Shown: piece by piece, positions 9,610-18,507 of the stretch | Numbering within the stretch: the first letter of the stretch is position 1 | How the letters are laid out: each line of letters opens with the position of its first letter | Program-made: the position numbers and the translations under genes | Assembly (NCBI GenBank): GCA_947493495.1 | Contig: CANLRN010000003.1 | Coordinates: 83,281-147,280 of the forward strand | DNA from: an uncultured Aquimarina sp. | Lineage (GTDB): Bacteria; Bacteroidota; Bacteroidia; Flavobacteriales; Flavobacteriaceae | Reading direction: 5' to 3' | DNA length: 64,000 nucleotides | The notes under the pieces: model-generated | What the model was told of the DNA's origin: nothing | The model's database searches: none | What the model saw: only the letters and a program-made list of their open reading frames with translations

Positions 9610-10566
9610 ATGTCAGATGACGTTGCAGCAGTAAAAAATCTGGTAAGTAAGTACGCCGATTTAAAAAATGAAATTTCAAAAATAATCATTGGTCAAGAAG
9701 AAGTAATTAATCAGATACTAATTTCTGTCTTTTCAGGAGGTCATGCTTTATTAATAGGTGTGCCAGGATTAGCCAAAACATTAATGGTTAATACCATATC
9801 ACAAGCCTTAGGTTTGGACTTTAAAAGAATTCAGTTCACACCAGATTTAATGCCAAGTGATATATTAGGAAGTGAAATCCTAGATGAATCCAGACATTTT
9901 AAGTTTATTAAAGGTCCAGTGTTTTCTAATATTATTTTGGCCGACGAGATCAACCGTACTCCTCCCAAAACGCAAGCTGCTTTATTAGAAGCCATGCAAG
10001 AAAGATCAGTTACAGTAGCTGGACATAATTATAAATTAGATTTACCATATTTTGTATTAGCCACACAAAATCCCATTGAACAAGAAGGGACTTATCCCTT
10101 GCCAGAAGCGCAATTGGATAGATTCATGTTTGCTATAGAATTAAAGTATCCAAGTTTTAACGAAGAAGTAGAAGTAGTAAAAAGTACTACAGGTGATCAT
10201 AAAGCAACTATTAATCCACTCTTTACAGCACAAGAAATTATTGATTTTCAGCAATTAATACGTCGCATTCCGATAGCGGATAATGTAATTGAATATGCGG
10301 TTGGGATGGTTTCTAAAACACGCCCCAATGAAGATACAGCTACAGAGCTTGTAAAAAACTATATAGATTGGGGAGCTGGGCCAAGAGCATCACAAAACTT
10401 AGTTCTAGGAGCCAAAACTAATGCAGCTATCAAAGGTAAATTTTCTCCAGATATAGAAGATGTACAAGCTGTAGCTATGGGTATCCTACGCCATCGTATG
10501 ATCAAAAACTACAAAGCAGAAGCAGAAGGAATCAGCATAGAGGATATTATTAAGAGCTTGTTTTAA
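9610..10566 (+). CDS. MoxR family AAA+ ATPase
   Basis: MoxR ATPases act as chaperones for metal-cofactor or complex assembly, usually with VWA-domain partners. The 318-aa protein shows Walker A 'GVPGLAKT', Walker B 'ILADEINRTPPKTQAALLEAMQE' and sensor 1 'FVLATQNPIEQEGTYPLPEAQLDRF'. Length and motifs are complete. The ATG begins one base after the stop of the surA-like gene, so it is the fourth gene of that operon. No DUF58/VWA partner follows here, which is unusual for MoxR. Confidence 0.92.
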   Translation: MSDDVAAVKNLVSKYADLKNEISKIIIGQEEVINQILISVFSGGHALLIGVPGLAKTLMVNTISQALGLDFKRIQFTPDLMPSDILGSEILDESRHFKFIKGPVFSNIILADEINRTPPKTQAALLEAMQERSVTVAGHNYKLDLPYFVLATQNPIEQEGTYPLPEAQLDRFMFAIELKYPSFNEEVEVVKSTTGDHKATINPLFTAQEIIDFQQLIRRIPIADNVIEYAVGMVSKTRPNEDTATELVKNYIDWGAGPRASQNLVLGAKTNAAIKGKFSPDIEDVQAVAMGILRHRMIKNYKAEAEGISIEDIIKSLF

Positions 10567-10804
10567 TGACATTGCTAAATGAGCTTAACGATATACTATT
10601 TAATGCAAATTTAAAGAAAAGTGATTCATAGGCAGATGTATTCAATGAATGAGAGGAGAGAAAGGCAAAAATTTGTCGCTCACTCTATAGAAACCCTAAA
10701 GTTTTTCTTATTTTTTATATATAATTAAACCTTTCCCATTTCTAGAGGTCTAAACTATTGAACGTTCGATAAGAACTTAGTTTTAATAAGTAAAAAATAG
10801 ATAG

Positions 10805-11230
10805 ATGAAAAATAGTTTAGCCTACATGATGATTTTATTTTTGGGAATCCTAACAGTATCTGCCCAATCAGAAAATCACAAGCAAAAAAGAGAATTACGA
10901 AAAGAATTTAAAGAAAGTCTTTCTGAAGATCAAAAAGCACAATTGGAATATCACAAAAAGTTGCATAAAGATCATAGAGAAGCCTTCAAAGCGACCTATA
11001 CAGAAGAACAGTTGACAATTGTTCAGAATGAAAAACTTTCTAGAAAAGAAAAACGAAAAGCATTAAAGCCTACATTAAGTGCTGATCAGAAGGCTATGAA
11101 AAAATCGCATAAAGAAATCCTAAAATCAGAGAGGAATAAATTTGAAGCATTACTTAGTGAAGAACAACTAATAAAATATGGAGAAATAAAGAAGAAGAAA
11201 AAAAATAGAGAACATAAACCCATAAGATAA
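10805..11230 (+). CDS. Spy/CpxP-like secreted helical protein
   Basis: The 141-aa protein has a signal peptide ('MMILFLGILTVSAQ') followed by a Lys/Glu-rich, entirely helical mature region. Three LTxxQ-like repeats occur: 'LSEDQKAQLEYHKKLHKDHREAF', 'LSADQKAMKKSHKEI' and 'LSEEQLIKYGEIKKKKK'. The pattern resembles periplasmic Spy/CpxP proteins or EF-hand-less calmodulin-like repeats. It stands alone, 238 bp downstream of the MoxR gene (that gap shows nothing recognisable), and ends with its own terminator. Chaperone function is inference. Confidence 0.65.
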   Translation: MKNSLAYMMILFLGILTVSAQSENHKQKRELRKEFKESLSEDQKAQLEYHKKLHKDHREAFKATYTEEQLTIVQNEKLSRKEKRKALKPTLSADQKAMKKSHKEILKSERNKFEALLSEEQLIKYGEIKKKKKNREHKPIR

Positions 11231-11275
11231 ATGAAGAAATCAGTAAGTGTGATTTACGTTACATTATATTGGAAG

Positions 11276-11303
11276 AGTGAAGTTATTTAACTTCACTTTT
11301 TTT
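11276..11303 (+). terminator. Intrinsic terminator after the Spy-like gene
   Basis: The perfect 10-bp stem AGTGAAGTTA/TAACTTCACT with a 2-nt loop is followed by a run of seven T. Confidence 0.85.
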
Positions 11304-11568
11304 ATGTATTACTATGAAAAACGAGCATTTTACATCAAATAATTTAGCAATTGACTATAACGTTTTCGTGATTTTTAAAAATGACTATCAAAATATTAGA
11401 TATTTTTATATGATTACCATTTTGGGCATTCTATATTTATTGATTTCTACGAATGTGCACAATATTTTTTTTAAAAATGCAAAAAAGGATTATTAACGGG
11501 ATTCATTTAATAAAATCCTATAAAATTTGTATTTTCGTCGGACTTTTCAATACATAAAATACAACTAT

Positions 11569-13836
11569 ATGGCATTTGATATCGATATGATAAAAAAGGT
11601 ATATAGTCAGATTGCAGAAAGAGTGGACGCCGCTCGCGAGTTGACTGGAAAACCTTTGACATTAGCAGAAAAAATATTATACGCTCATCTTTGGGGCGGA
11701 AAAGCTAAAAAAGCGTATACAAGAGGAAAGGATTATGTAGATTTTGCACCAGACCGTATCGCTTGTCAGGATGCCACTGCTCAGATGGCATTATTGCAGT
11801 TTATGCAAGCTGGAAAAAATAAGGTAGCAGTACCCACAACGGTACACTGTGATCATTTGATACAGGCTAAAGTAGGAGCTGCAACTGATTTAAAACATGC
11901 AAATGATATAAGTAGTGAAGTATTTAGTTTTCTAGAATCAGTATCTGATAAATATGGGATTGGATTTTGGAAACCTGGTGCAGGTATTATTCATCAAGTA
12001 GTTTTAGAAAATTATGCGTTCCCTGGAGGAATGATGATAGGTACAGACTCGCATACCGTAAATGCCGGAGGATTAGGAATGGTAGCTATCGGAGTAGGAG
12101 GAGCAGATGCCGTAGATGTGATGGCAGGTATGGCATGGGAACTAAAATTTCCTAAATTAATTGGTGTAAAATTAACAGGTTCATTATCTGGATGGACAGC
12201 TCCAAAAGATGTGATTCTTAAGGTAGCTGGAATTATTTCGGCAAAAGGAGGAACAGGAGCTATTGTAGAGTATTTTGGGCCAGGAGCAATATCGATGTCT
12301 TGTACAGGTAAAGGAACTATCTGTAATATGGGAGCAGAGATTGGAGCCACAACTTCTACCTTTGGGTACGATGAATCGATGGAACGATATCTTCGTGCTA
12401 CCGAGAGAGAAGAGGTTGCTGATGCAGCAAATCAAGTAAAAGAATATCTTACAGGAGATGCTGAGGTATATGCAAACCCAGAACAGTATTTTGATCAGGT
12501 GATAGAAATCAACCTTTCAGAACTTGGACCTTTATTAAATGGACCATTTACTCCAGATTTATCAACTCCCGCAGGTACAACGATGACAACAAAAGCAAAA
12601 TCTAATGATTGGCCACTAGCAGTAGAATGGGGATTGATAGGTTCTTGTACCAATTCATCCTATGAAGATCTCTCTAGGGCATCGTCGATTGCACAACAAG
12701 CATTAGATAAAGGATTGAAAATGAAAGCAGAATTAGGAATTAACCCTGGTTCGGAAAAAGTAAGATATACAGCAGAAAGAGATGGGATTTTAGGAATATT
12801 CGAAAAATTAGATGCTAAAATATTTACCAATGCTTGTGGCCCTTGTATAGGACAATGGGCAAGATATAATGATCCTAAAAACGCACCAAAAAATAGTATT
12901 GTACATTCTTTTAATAGAAACTTTGCAAAACGTGCGGATGGAAACCCTAATACACATGCATTCGTAGCATCTCCAGAGTTAACTGCGGCAATTGCTGTTG
13001 CAGGACGTTTAGATTTTAATCCGTTAACGGATAAGTTGATCAATGAAAATGGAGAAGAAGTAATGTTTGATGAACCGACAGGGTGGGAATTACCACCAAA
13101 AGGTTTTGAAGTAAAAGATAACGGATATTTAGCTCCAGTAGAGGATGGAAGTGGTGTAGAGGTTAAAGTAAGCCCTACGTCAGAACGATTACAGTTACTA
13201 ACACCGTTTGAACCTATTGGGAATGAAATAAAAGGAGGTAAATTATTAATTAAGGCCTTCGGGAAATGTACAACAGACCATATTTCTATGGCAGGACCAT
13301 GGTTGCGTTATAGAGGACACTTGGATAATATCTCTAATAACTGCTTGATAGGAGCAGTGAATGCTTTTGGTAAAAAAACAAACTTTGTCAAAAACCAATT
13401 AACAGGAGAGTATGGAGGTGTACCAGATACTGCAAGAGCTTATAAAGCCGCAGGTGTTCCTACCATAGTAGTAGGAGATCATAATTATGGAGAAGGGTCT
13501 TCTCGAGAACATGCGGCAATGGAACCAAGACATCTGGGAGTTGTTGCTGTGATTGTTAAATCATTTGCGAGGATACACGAAACGAATCTTAAAAAACAAG
13601 GGATGTTAGGATTAACCTTTGTAAATGAAGCAGATTATGACAAGATTCAAGAAGATGATACAATTAATTTCTTAGATCTAGATGCTTTTGCACCAGGAAA
13701 ACCTTTGCATATTGAATTTGTGCATTCTGATGGTTCTAAAGATGAAATAGCTGTAAACCATACATATAATGATTCTCAAATCGAATGGTTTCATGAAGGA
13801 TCTGCACTGAATTTGATTAAAAAACAAAACGCTTAA
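11569..13836 (+). CDS. acn: Aconitate hydratase (mitochondrial-type)
   Basis: It interconverts citrate and isocitrate in the TCA cycle. The start [10 protein letters not shown] (base 11569) is chosen over the TTG at 11527 because it gives the usual family N-terminus and 755 aa. The [4Fe-4S] ligands are visible in '[10 protein letters not shown]' and 'ACGPCIGQW'. The swivel domain includes '[19 protein letters not shown]'. The single-gene unit is flanked by a 338-bp upstream region whose only ORF (60 aa) is not convincing, and by a strong terminator. Confidence 0.96.
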   Translation: MAFDIDMIKKVYSQIAERVDAARELTGKPLTLAEKILYAHLWGGKAKKAYTRGKDYVDFAPDRIACQDATAQMALLQFMQAGKNKVAVPTTVHCDHLIQAKVGAATDLKHANDISSEVFSFLESVSDKYGIGFWKPGAGIIHQVVLENYAFPGGMMIGTDSHTVNAGGLGMVAIGVGGADAVDVMAGMAWELKFPKLIGVKLTGSLSGWTAPKDVILKVAGIISAKGGTGAIVEYFGPGAISMSCTGKGTICNMGAEIGATTSTFGYDESMERYLRATEREEVADAANQVKEYLTGDAEVYANPEQYFDQVIEINLSELGPLLNGPFTPDLSTPAGTTMTTKAKSNDWPLAVEWGLIGSCTNSSYEDLSRASSIAQQALDKGLKMKAELGINPGSEKVRYTAERDGILGIFEKLDAKIFTNACGPCIGQWARYNDPKNAPKNSIVHSFNRNFAKRADGNPNTHAFVASPELTAAIAVAGRLDFNPLTDKLINENGEEVMFDEPTGWELPPKGFEVKDNGYLAPVEDGSGVEVKVSPTSERLQLLTPFEPIGNEIKGGKLLIKAFGKCTTDHISMAGPWLRYRGHLDNISNNCLIGAVNAFGKKTNFVKNQLTGEYGGVPDTARAYKAAGVPTIVVGDHNYGEGSSREHAAMEPRHLGVVAVIVKSFARIHETNLKKQGMLGLTFVNEADYDKIQEDDTINFLDLDAFAPGKPLHIEFVHSDGSKDEIAVNHTYNDSQIEWFHEGSALNLIKKQNA

Positions 13837-13863
13837 GAAAGCAAAATCAAGAATCATATTAAT

Positions 13864-13900
13864 AAACTCCTTGGAGAAATAATCTTCAAGGAGTTTTTTT
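13864..13900 (+). terminator. Intrinsic terminator after aconitase
   Basis: The AAACTCCTTG/CAAGGAGTTT stem with a 13-nt loop is followed by a T-run. Confidence 0.85.
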
Positions 13901-14125
13901 AATATAGAACTCATCATGAGTATCTATTTATAATTATGAAATAAGCCATAACAATTATGTAGACACCCATCGATATGATTATATGTCGATTCCACTTATC
14001 AAGAGATAGACGTCTGACCATTAAAAAACGATAAATATAAACAGATGAAAATAGAGGGTAAATGGATTAATAGAATATAGCTTCAAATATCTCTTATGTT
14101 TTGTGTACTTAGTATACACCAAGAT

Positions 14126-14998
14126 CTAATTTTTAATAAATTCCTCGCTAACTGCCCATTCATAAAATCGATCTAACCAGTGATCAGATGGAAATCCTCG
14201 TTTCCAAAAACTAAATCCGTGGCCTCCTTTAGTATATAAATGGATTCCTGTTTTTACTCCAGCAGTATGGAACCGATTAAATAATTCTGTAAAAATAGTA
14301 GCATCAATTAGTGCATCATTTGCAGCAGCAATAAATAGGGTAGGAGCAGTATCCTTATTTGGTTTAGGGTCAATCAGATCAGTTCCTGGATATACAGGCA
14401 CTATAAAATTAGGTGTATTCTCTTTAGTACATTCATTGACTACTCCAAAAGCAACAACACCCCCAGCAGAGAAGCCCATAAACCCAATTTTAGTTGGATC
14501 AATATTTAATTTTTTTGAATTTTTGCGCACATACTCAATTGCGTTTAATCCATCATTTACAGCATATGGAACTACTTTCTGGGTAATACGGATGCGCTCT
14601 TCATTACTTTTTTCTAAGATGTCTACTAAGTCCTGTATACCATCTTCTCCCGTAGGAACTAATCTATATTTTAAAATAAAAGCAGTAACTCCTTTGTTGG
14701 CTAACCAAGTAGCAACCTTTCTGCCTTCACTTTCTATACTTAATGCATACATCCCACCTCCTGGTGCAATAATAACAGAAGTCCCATTCTGTTTTTCTGG
14801 ATCAGGTTGATACATAGTCAGCGTAGGGGATGAGACATTCGTAACTGCTTTTGTATTCCAAATTTTAGAGAAATACTCTTTTTCTGGATTCTTCCATTGG
14901 ATATCTTTTGGTTTTTTATGAGTAAGTTCGATAATTACTTGCGCACATAATGTAGGTATACAAAAAAACAAACTTAAGAATAGAACAATAGTTTTCAT
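14126..14998 (-). CDS. Secreted alpha/beta-hydrolase (BD-FAE/acetyl-esterase-like)
   Basis: The 290-aa protein has a signal peptide ('TIVLFLSLFFCIPTLCAQ'). The hydrolase fold shows an oxyanion motif 'IIAPGGGMYALS', nucleophile elbow 'GFSAGG', acid region 'AAANDALID' and catalytic His in 'GGHGF'. Related proteins de-esterify plant or algal polysaccharides (acetyl or feruloyl esters), which would fit the GH9 and GH16 enzymes in this window. The substrate cannot be read from sequence. A degraded second copy of the 3' end lies about 1.2 kb upstream of this minus-strand gene. Confidence 0.85.
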   Translation of the reverse strand: MKTIVLFLSLFFCIPTLCAQVIIELTHKKPKDIQWKNPEKEYFSKIWNTKAVTNVSSPTLTMYQPDPEKQNGTSVIIAPGGGMYALSIESEGRKVATWLANKGVTAFILKYRLVPTGEDGIQDLVDILEKSNEERIRITQKVVPYAVNDGLNAIEYVRKNSKKLNIDPTKIGFMGFSAGGVVAFGVVNECTKENTPNFIVPVYPGTDLIDPKPNKDTAPTLFIAAANDALIDATIFTELFNRFHTAGVKTGIHLYTKGGHGFSFWKRGFPSDHWLDRFYEWAVSEEFIKN

Positions 14999-15141
14999 AG
15001 GTGTGAGTTTTATTAATTTAATGAATTTTGCTAATAAACCCTTAATGAGTAATCTTTTAAAAGATGTTGACGATACTACTAATTTCAGAGATATTTACAT
15101 CAATATGTAAGCTTATCAAATCTTGTTAATATACGTTTTTA

Positions 15142-15183
15142 TTAGTGAAACTCTGATTAGGAAAGTTGCGCAGCAATGTTTTC
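15142..15183. repeat. Dispersed 42-bp repeat, copy 1
   Basis: TTAGTGAAACTCTGATTAGG and the following 22 bases match 56457-56498 at 36 of 42 positions in the same orientation. Function unknown. Confidence 0.6.
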
Positions 15184-15232
15184 TGATTGAATAAATTATC
15201 TGTATTTGGAGATTCTTTCTTTATGATGATTA

Positions 15233-15455
15233 TGAAAATAGAGAACAAATAGGTTGATATGTATAGCTTCAAGTACCTCATATGCTTTGTAATCTTAAGA
15301 CATATTTTAATAAATTCTTCGCTAATTTCCTATTCAAAAAATCGATCTAACCAATGATCAGATGAATATCTTCGTTTCCAAAAACTGATCTTAATACCCC
15401 TTTGAGTCTAATCTGTAATTAAACCCGTTTTATGCAGTAGTTTCAACACAGAATA
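15233..15455 (-). pseudogene. Decayed duplicate of the 3' end of the adjacent esterase gene
   Basis: Read on the minus strand, about 15303-15385 encodes 'SFWKRRYSSDHWLDRFFE*EISEEFIK', against 'SFWKRGFPSDHWLDRFYEWAVSEEFIK' in the intact esterase. A Trp codon has become TAG. Similarity continues into the 3' flank ('gaaaatagag', 'tagcttcaa') and weakly upstream through the 'GVKTG' region, where indels break the frame. Only the last 70 or so codons can be traced; the far boundary is approximate. It lies in the 690-bp gap before the Crp/Fnr gene. Confidence 0.85.
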
Positions 15456-15688
15456 GCTATCTGGGGATTTTTTAATTTATAAATAAGTTGGTAGATCAGG
15501 TCCTTTTTAGACACATAAATACTTGTGATCGTATCCATTGCATGGATGTTTTGATCTATGTCTATTAAAGCATATAACATAATTAATATCAATTTATAAT
15601 GTAAGGTTGTATTAAGTGATACGACATTTTAATATATATACACAAATTTTTTATTTTAGAATTAACAATATAATTTAACACAAACATC

Positions 15689-16357
15689 ATGGGTATTATT
15701 TGGTTTATAGACGATACGAATCCCTTCAAAATATTATGTCCTCATAAGTTAAAAAAGTTTATTAAAGATCATAGTTTTGATACATATAAAAAAAGTGATT
15801 ATATCTATTTCGAAGAAGATTTTGCTAATAAAGTGTATTTAATTAAAAATGGGAAAGTTAAAATTGGATACTATTCAGAAGATGGCAAAGAAGTAGTAAA
15901 AGCGATACTTACTCGTGGAGAACTTTTTGGAGAAAAAGCAATTTTAGGCGAGGATAAACGAACAGAATTTGCGCAATCCCTAGATAATACTACTTCGATA
16001 TGTCCTATAGGTGTGCAAACAATGCATGAGTTGATGAGAGATAATGAAACTTTTAGTCTTAAGGTATATAAATTTATTGGAATGCGTTTTAAGCGCTTAG
16101 AAAGAAGATTACAATTATTACTTTTTAAAGATACTAAAACAAGACTTTTAGAATTTTTTGAGGAACTGAAAGAAGATTATGGATATTCCTGCCCTAATAC
16201 AGGAGATATGGTGATAGAGCATCCTTATACACAGAAAGATATAGCAAACCTTATAGGTTCATCTAGGCCTACTTTAAATATCTTGATGAATGAATTGAAA
16301 ATGTCAAAACGAATCGATTTTAATAGAAAACAAATCCGTTTAAAAATAGTTGCTTAA
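15689..16357 (+). CDS. Crp/Fnr family transcriptional regulator
   Basis: The 222-aa protein has an N-terminal cyclic-nucleotide-binding-like beta-roll (about 30-125; 'YFEEDFANKVYLIKNGKVKIGYYSEDGKEVVKAIL', 'GELFGEKAIL') and a C-terminal winged helix HTH_Crp ('YTQKDIANLIGSSRPTLNILMNELK', about 180-205). There is no Fnr-type cysteine cluster. The ligand is unknown. The next gene starts 73 bp downstream behind a perfect Crp-like dyad, so it is the most obvious regulatory target. Confidence 0.9.
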   Translation: MGIIWFIDDTNPFKILCPHKLKKFIKDHSFDTYKKSDYIYFEEDFANKVYLIKNGKVKIGYYSEDGKEVVKAILTRGELFGEKAILGEDKRTEFAQSLDNTTSICPIGVQTMHELMRDNETFSLKVYKFIGMRFKRLERRLQLLLFKDTKTRLLEFFEELKEDYGYSCPNTGDMVIEHPYTQKDIANLIGSSRPTLNILMNELKMSKRIDFNRKQIRLKIVA

Positions 16358-16373
16358 TGTTAGCTAGCTAACA
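16358..16373. promoter_or_regulatory. Candidate Crp/Fnr operator TGTTAGCTAGCTAACA
   Basis: The perfect 16-bp palindrome of form TGTTA-N6-TAACA has the geometry of a CRP box (TGTGA-N6-TCACA). It begins immediately after the stop codon of the Crp/Fnr gene. Its centre is about 41 bp upstream of the start site predicted from the following -7 element, the class II activator position. Confidence 0.6.
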
Positions 16374-16388
16374 TTTTATATTTTCACC

Positions 16389-16417
16389 TTTAATTAATTT
16401 TGTCAAAATTAATTAAA
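16389..16417 (+). promoter_or_regulatory. 29-nt palindrome containing a TAATTTTG -7 element
   Basis: TTTAATTAATTTTG-T-CAAAATTAATTAAA is a perfect palindrome around a single central base. It contains TAATTTTG (16395-16402), a match to the Bacteroidota TAnnTTTG -7 element. No TTG is seen at the usual -33 distance, consistent with an activator-dependent promoter. The downstream ATG is at 16431. Confidence 0.5.
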
Positions 16418-16430
16418 AATTAAAATAGCA

Positions 16431-17348
16431 ATGTTAAAAAAATTTATTAGCGGAATACTCGTGGTTAGTTTAGTCATGGTTTCCTGTAGTGATGATGATG
16501 ATTCGGGAACCGTAGTGAACGAATCTAATTTGACTTTAAATCTTGATGGTTTAGAAGCGTTAGGACCTGATTTTCTTTATGAAGGTTGGGTAATTGTTGC
16601 TGGATCTCCTGTATCAACAGGAACATTTTCAGTAAATGAAACTGGAGACTTATCTAATACTACTTTTAGTGTTAATACACAGATATTAGAGTCAGCAACA
16701 GCATTTGTATTATCAATTGAGCCTAATCCAGATCCAGATCCAGCACCTGCAGATACTAAATTATTGCGTGGTGAGTTTGGTACAGGTGATGCTTCGAATA
16801 CAGCTGTAGTTGGTTTAGCGCCAGTAGGTGATTTTGCAGCAGCAGCAGGCACATTTTTTCTTAGAGCGCCTACAGATGAGGATGTTCCTAATGGAGCTCC
16901 TAATAATATGAATGATCAGTATGGTGTATGGTATGGTACTCCTGGGATGCCACCAAGTCCTAATCTAACATTACCAGTTCTTGGACCTGGATGGAAATAT
17001 GAAGGATGGGTAATAGGAGATACTGGGCCATTGTCTACGGGTACATTTAGTGCATTTGATATGAGAGATGATAATGCCACGGATCCTAATGGATTTAGCG
17101 AAACTGTATTTCCTGGACCCCCATTACCAGGAGAAGACTTCTTTAGAAATGCTCCTGCAGGAGAAACATTTCCTTTAGATATACGAAATAGAATGGTTAT
17201 AATTTCTGTAGAGCCAGATCCAGATGATTCTCCAGCACCATTTGTACTTAAACCATTAGTAGGTACAGCTGGGATGGAAACAGCACCAGTAAATTATGAT
17301 TTTGGATTAAATGAAGCTTCATTTCCTACGGGAAGTGTTGTACGATAA
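16431..17348 (+). CDS. Lipoprotein with two repeated 'YEGWVI...STGTFS' units
   Basis: The 305-aa protein has the lipoprotein signal 'FISGILVVSLVMVSCSDDDDSG' (Cys followed by acidic residues, often surface-exported in this phylum). The mature part is acidic and Pro-rich. Two related units are seen: 'LEALGPDFLYEGWVIVAGSPVSTGTFSV' (about 43-70) and 'LPVLGPGWKYEGWVIGDTGPLSTGTFSA' (about 180-207), each followed by a 'V(L/I)SIEPDPD' strand. This layout recalls anti-sigma-type extracellular domains, but I do not recognise a specific family. It probably depends on the Crp/Fnr gene just upstream. Confidence 0.75.
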   Translation: MLKKFISGILVVSLVMVSCSDDDDSGTVVNESNLTLNLDGLEALGPDFLYEGWVIVAGSPVSTGTFSVNETGDLSNTTFSVNTQILESATAFVLSIEPNPDPDPAPADTKLLRGEFGTGDASNTAVVGLAPVGDFAAAAGTFFLRAPTDEDVPNGAPNNMNDQYGVWYGTPGMPPSPNLTLPVLGPGWKYEGWVIGDTGPLSTGTFSAFDMRDDNATDPNGFSETVFPGPPLPGEDFFRNAPAGETFPLDIRNRMVIISVEPDPDDSPAPFVLKPLVGTAGMETAPVNYDFGLNEASFPTGSVVR

Positions 17349-17370
17349 ATTACCTATTTCTTGTTAACGT

Positions 17371-17397
17371 TAAAGCGCAACCTATGGTTGCGCTTTA
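17371..17397. terminator. Hairpin terminator after the repeat lipoprotein
   Basis: TAAAGCGCAACC and GGTTGCGCTTTA form a perfect 12-bp stem around a 3-nt loop; only a weak T-run follows. Confidence 0.75.
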
Positions 17398-17460
17398 TTA
17401 ATTTATATATTTTTGTAAGGAAATTAATTCTCACAGACAAATGATAATACTGTACCACTT

Positions 17461-18021
17461 ATGAAATTAAATAAAAAGAATATATCGAATCTTGTTTTTG
17501 TAGTTTTTCTGCTGTTATTTTTTATTCCAAATACTAGGGGTTTGATGCAGATTTTCTTAACCAGAATTTTTTCTTTTAGCCCTACTACAATAGCTGTAGA
17601 AAAACGCCCAGCTATTCAGAGTTATAATTGGAAATTACATGGAGTAAACACCGAATCTATTAATTTTGAGAGTACAAAAGGAAAAGTAATACTATTAAAT
17701 TTTTGGGCAACCTGGTGTCCGCCTTGTATTGCAGAAATGCCTTCTTTACAAGATTTGTATGATGACTATAAAGATAAGGTTGCTTTTATTTTCTTATCCA
17801 ATGAAGTAGATGAAGATTTATATAAATTCATGAATCAAAAAAGTTATGAATATCCAATATATAGATCTCTTTCTGAGTATCCTAAGCCATTAGTTAGTAA
17901 ATCAATTCCTGGTACATATTTGATTGATAAAAAAGGAAATATTGTTATCGATAAAGTCGGTGCTGCTAATTGGAATTCTGATAAAGTAAGAGAAACAATA
18001 GATAAGTTATTGGTTGATTGA
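17461..18021 (+). CDS. TlpA-like membrane-anchored thioredoxin
   Basis: The 186-aa protein has one N-terminal membrane anchor ('LVFVVFLLLFFIPNTRG') and a periplasmic thioredoxin fold with the active site 'NFWATWCPPCIAEMPSL' (CPPC near residue 86) and the cis-Pro loop 'SIPGTYLIDKKGN'. These proteins reduce disulphides, for instance in cytochrome c maturation or stress repair. The stop lies 2 bp from the convergent crtZ stop, so the two transcripts must overlap. Confidence 0.88.
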   Translation: MKLNKKNISNLVFVVFLLLFFIPNTRGLMQIFLTRIFSFSPTTIAVEKRPAIQSYNWKLHGVNTESINFESTKGKVILLNFWATWCPPCIAEMPSLQDLYDDYKDKVAFIFLSNEVDEDLYKFMNQKSYEYPIYRSLSEYPKPLVSKSIPGTYLIDKKGNIVIDKVGAANWNSDKVRETIDKLLVD

Positions 18022-18023
18022 TC

Positions 18024-18473
18024 TTATTTTTTAAAATATTTAAAAGGAACCCATAGCATACCATAACACTCTCCATTACGTTTGCCCATATGCTTATGAT
18101 GTATTTTATGTCCTCTACGAATACCTTTCGCATACCAATGATTAATAGTACGAAATAACTTGAAACGTTGATGTATAAAAATATCATGAACAATAAAATA
18201 GGCAATGCCGTAAGCAAGTATGCCAATGCCCATAGGTTCTCCGACCCAAAATGTTATAGGATCATGGTGCACGATGCATAACATACTAACTACTGCATAG
18301 AAAATAAAAAAGAGATCATTACGTTCCCACCAACTATTATGATTCTTATGATGGTGGTCTTTATGCAATGACCATAAAAAACCGTGCATTATATATTTAT
18401 GTGTACACCAAGCCATACACTCCATAAAGCAAAAGGTGATCAAAAAAATAGTTATCCAGATAACAATATTCAT
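18024..18473 (-). CDS. crtZ: Beta-carotene hydroxylase CrtZ
   Basis: It hydroxylates beta-ionone rings to give zeaxanthin-type xanthophylls. The 149-aa membrane protein of the fatty-acid-hydroxylase family has all four di-iron His motifs of CrtZ: HX4H ('HKYIMH'), HX2HH ('HKDHH'), HX4H ('HDIFIH') and HX2HH ('HKIHH'). It is the last gene of the carotenoid cluster on this strand, 34 bp after crtB. The lycopene cyclase needed between lycopene and carotene is not in this window. Confidence 0.93.
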   Translation of the reverse strand: MNIVIWITIFLITFCFMECMAWCTHKYIMHGFLWSLHKDHHHKNHNSWWERNDLFFIFYAVVSMLCIVHHDPITFWVGEPMGIGILAYGIAYFIVHDIFIHQRFKLFRTINHWYAKGIRRGHKIHHKHMGKRNGECYGMLWVPFKYFKK

Positions 18474-18507
18474 TAAACTACTTGTTTAGTATATAATTAA
18501 ACTTAAA

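Noticed and set aside
11314-11496. 60-aa ORF upstream of aconitase
   Set aside because: Low-complexity AT-rich reading with no domain, and located where the aconitase promoter and leader are expected. Not supportable as a gene.
12012-13043. Long antisense ORFs inside aconitase
   Set aside because: They are shadow frames of a strongly conserved enzyme; their translations look like no protein family.
15425-15445. 'aacccgttttatgcagtag' as another element A end
   Set aside because: It resembles the element A terminus, but the position aligns at least as well with the esterase 3' region from which this remnant derives.
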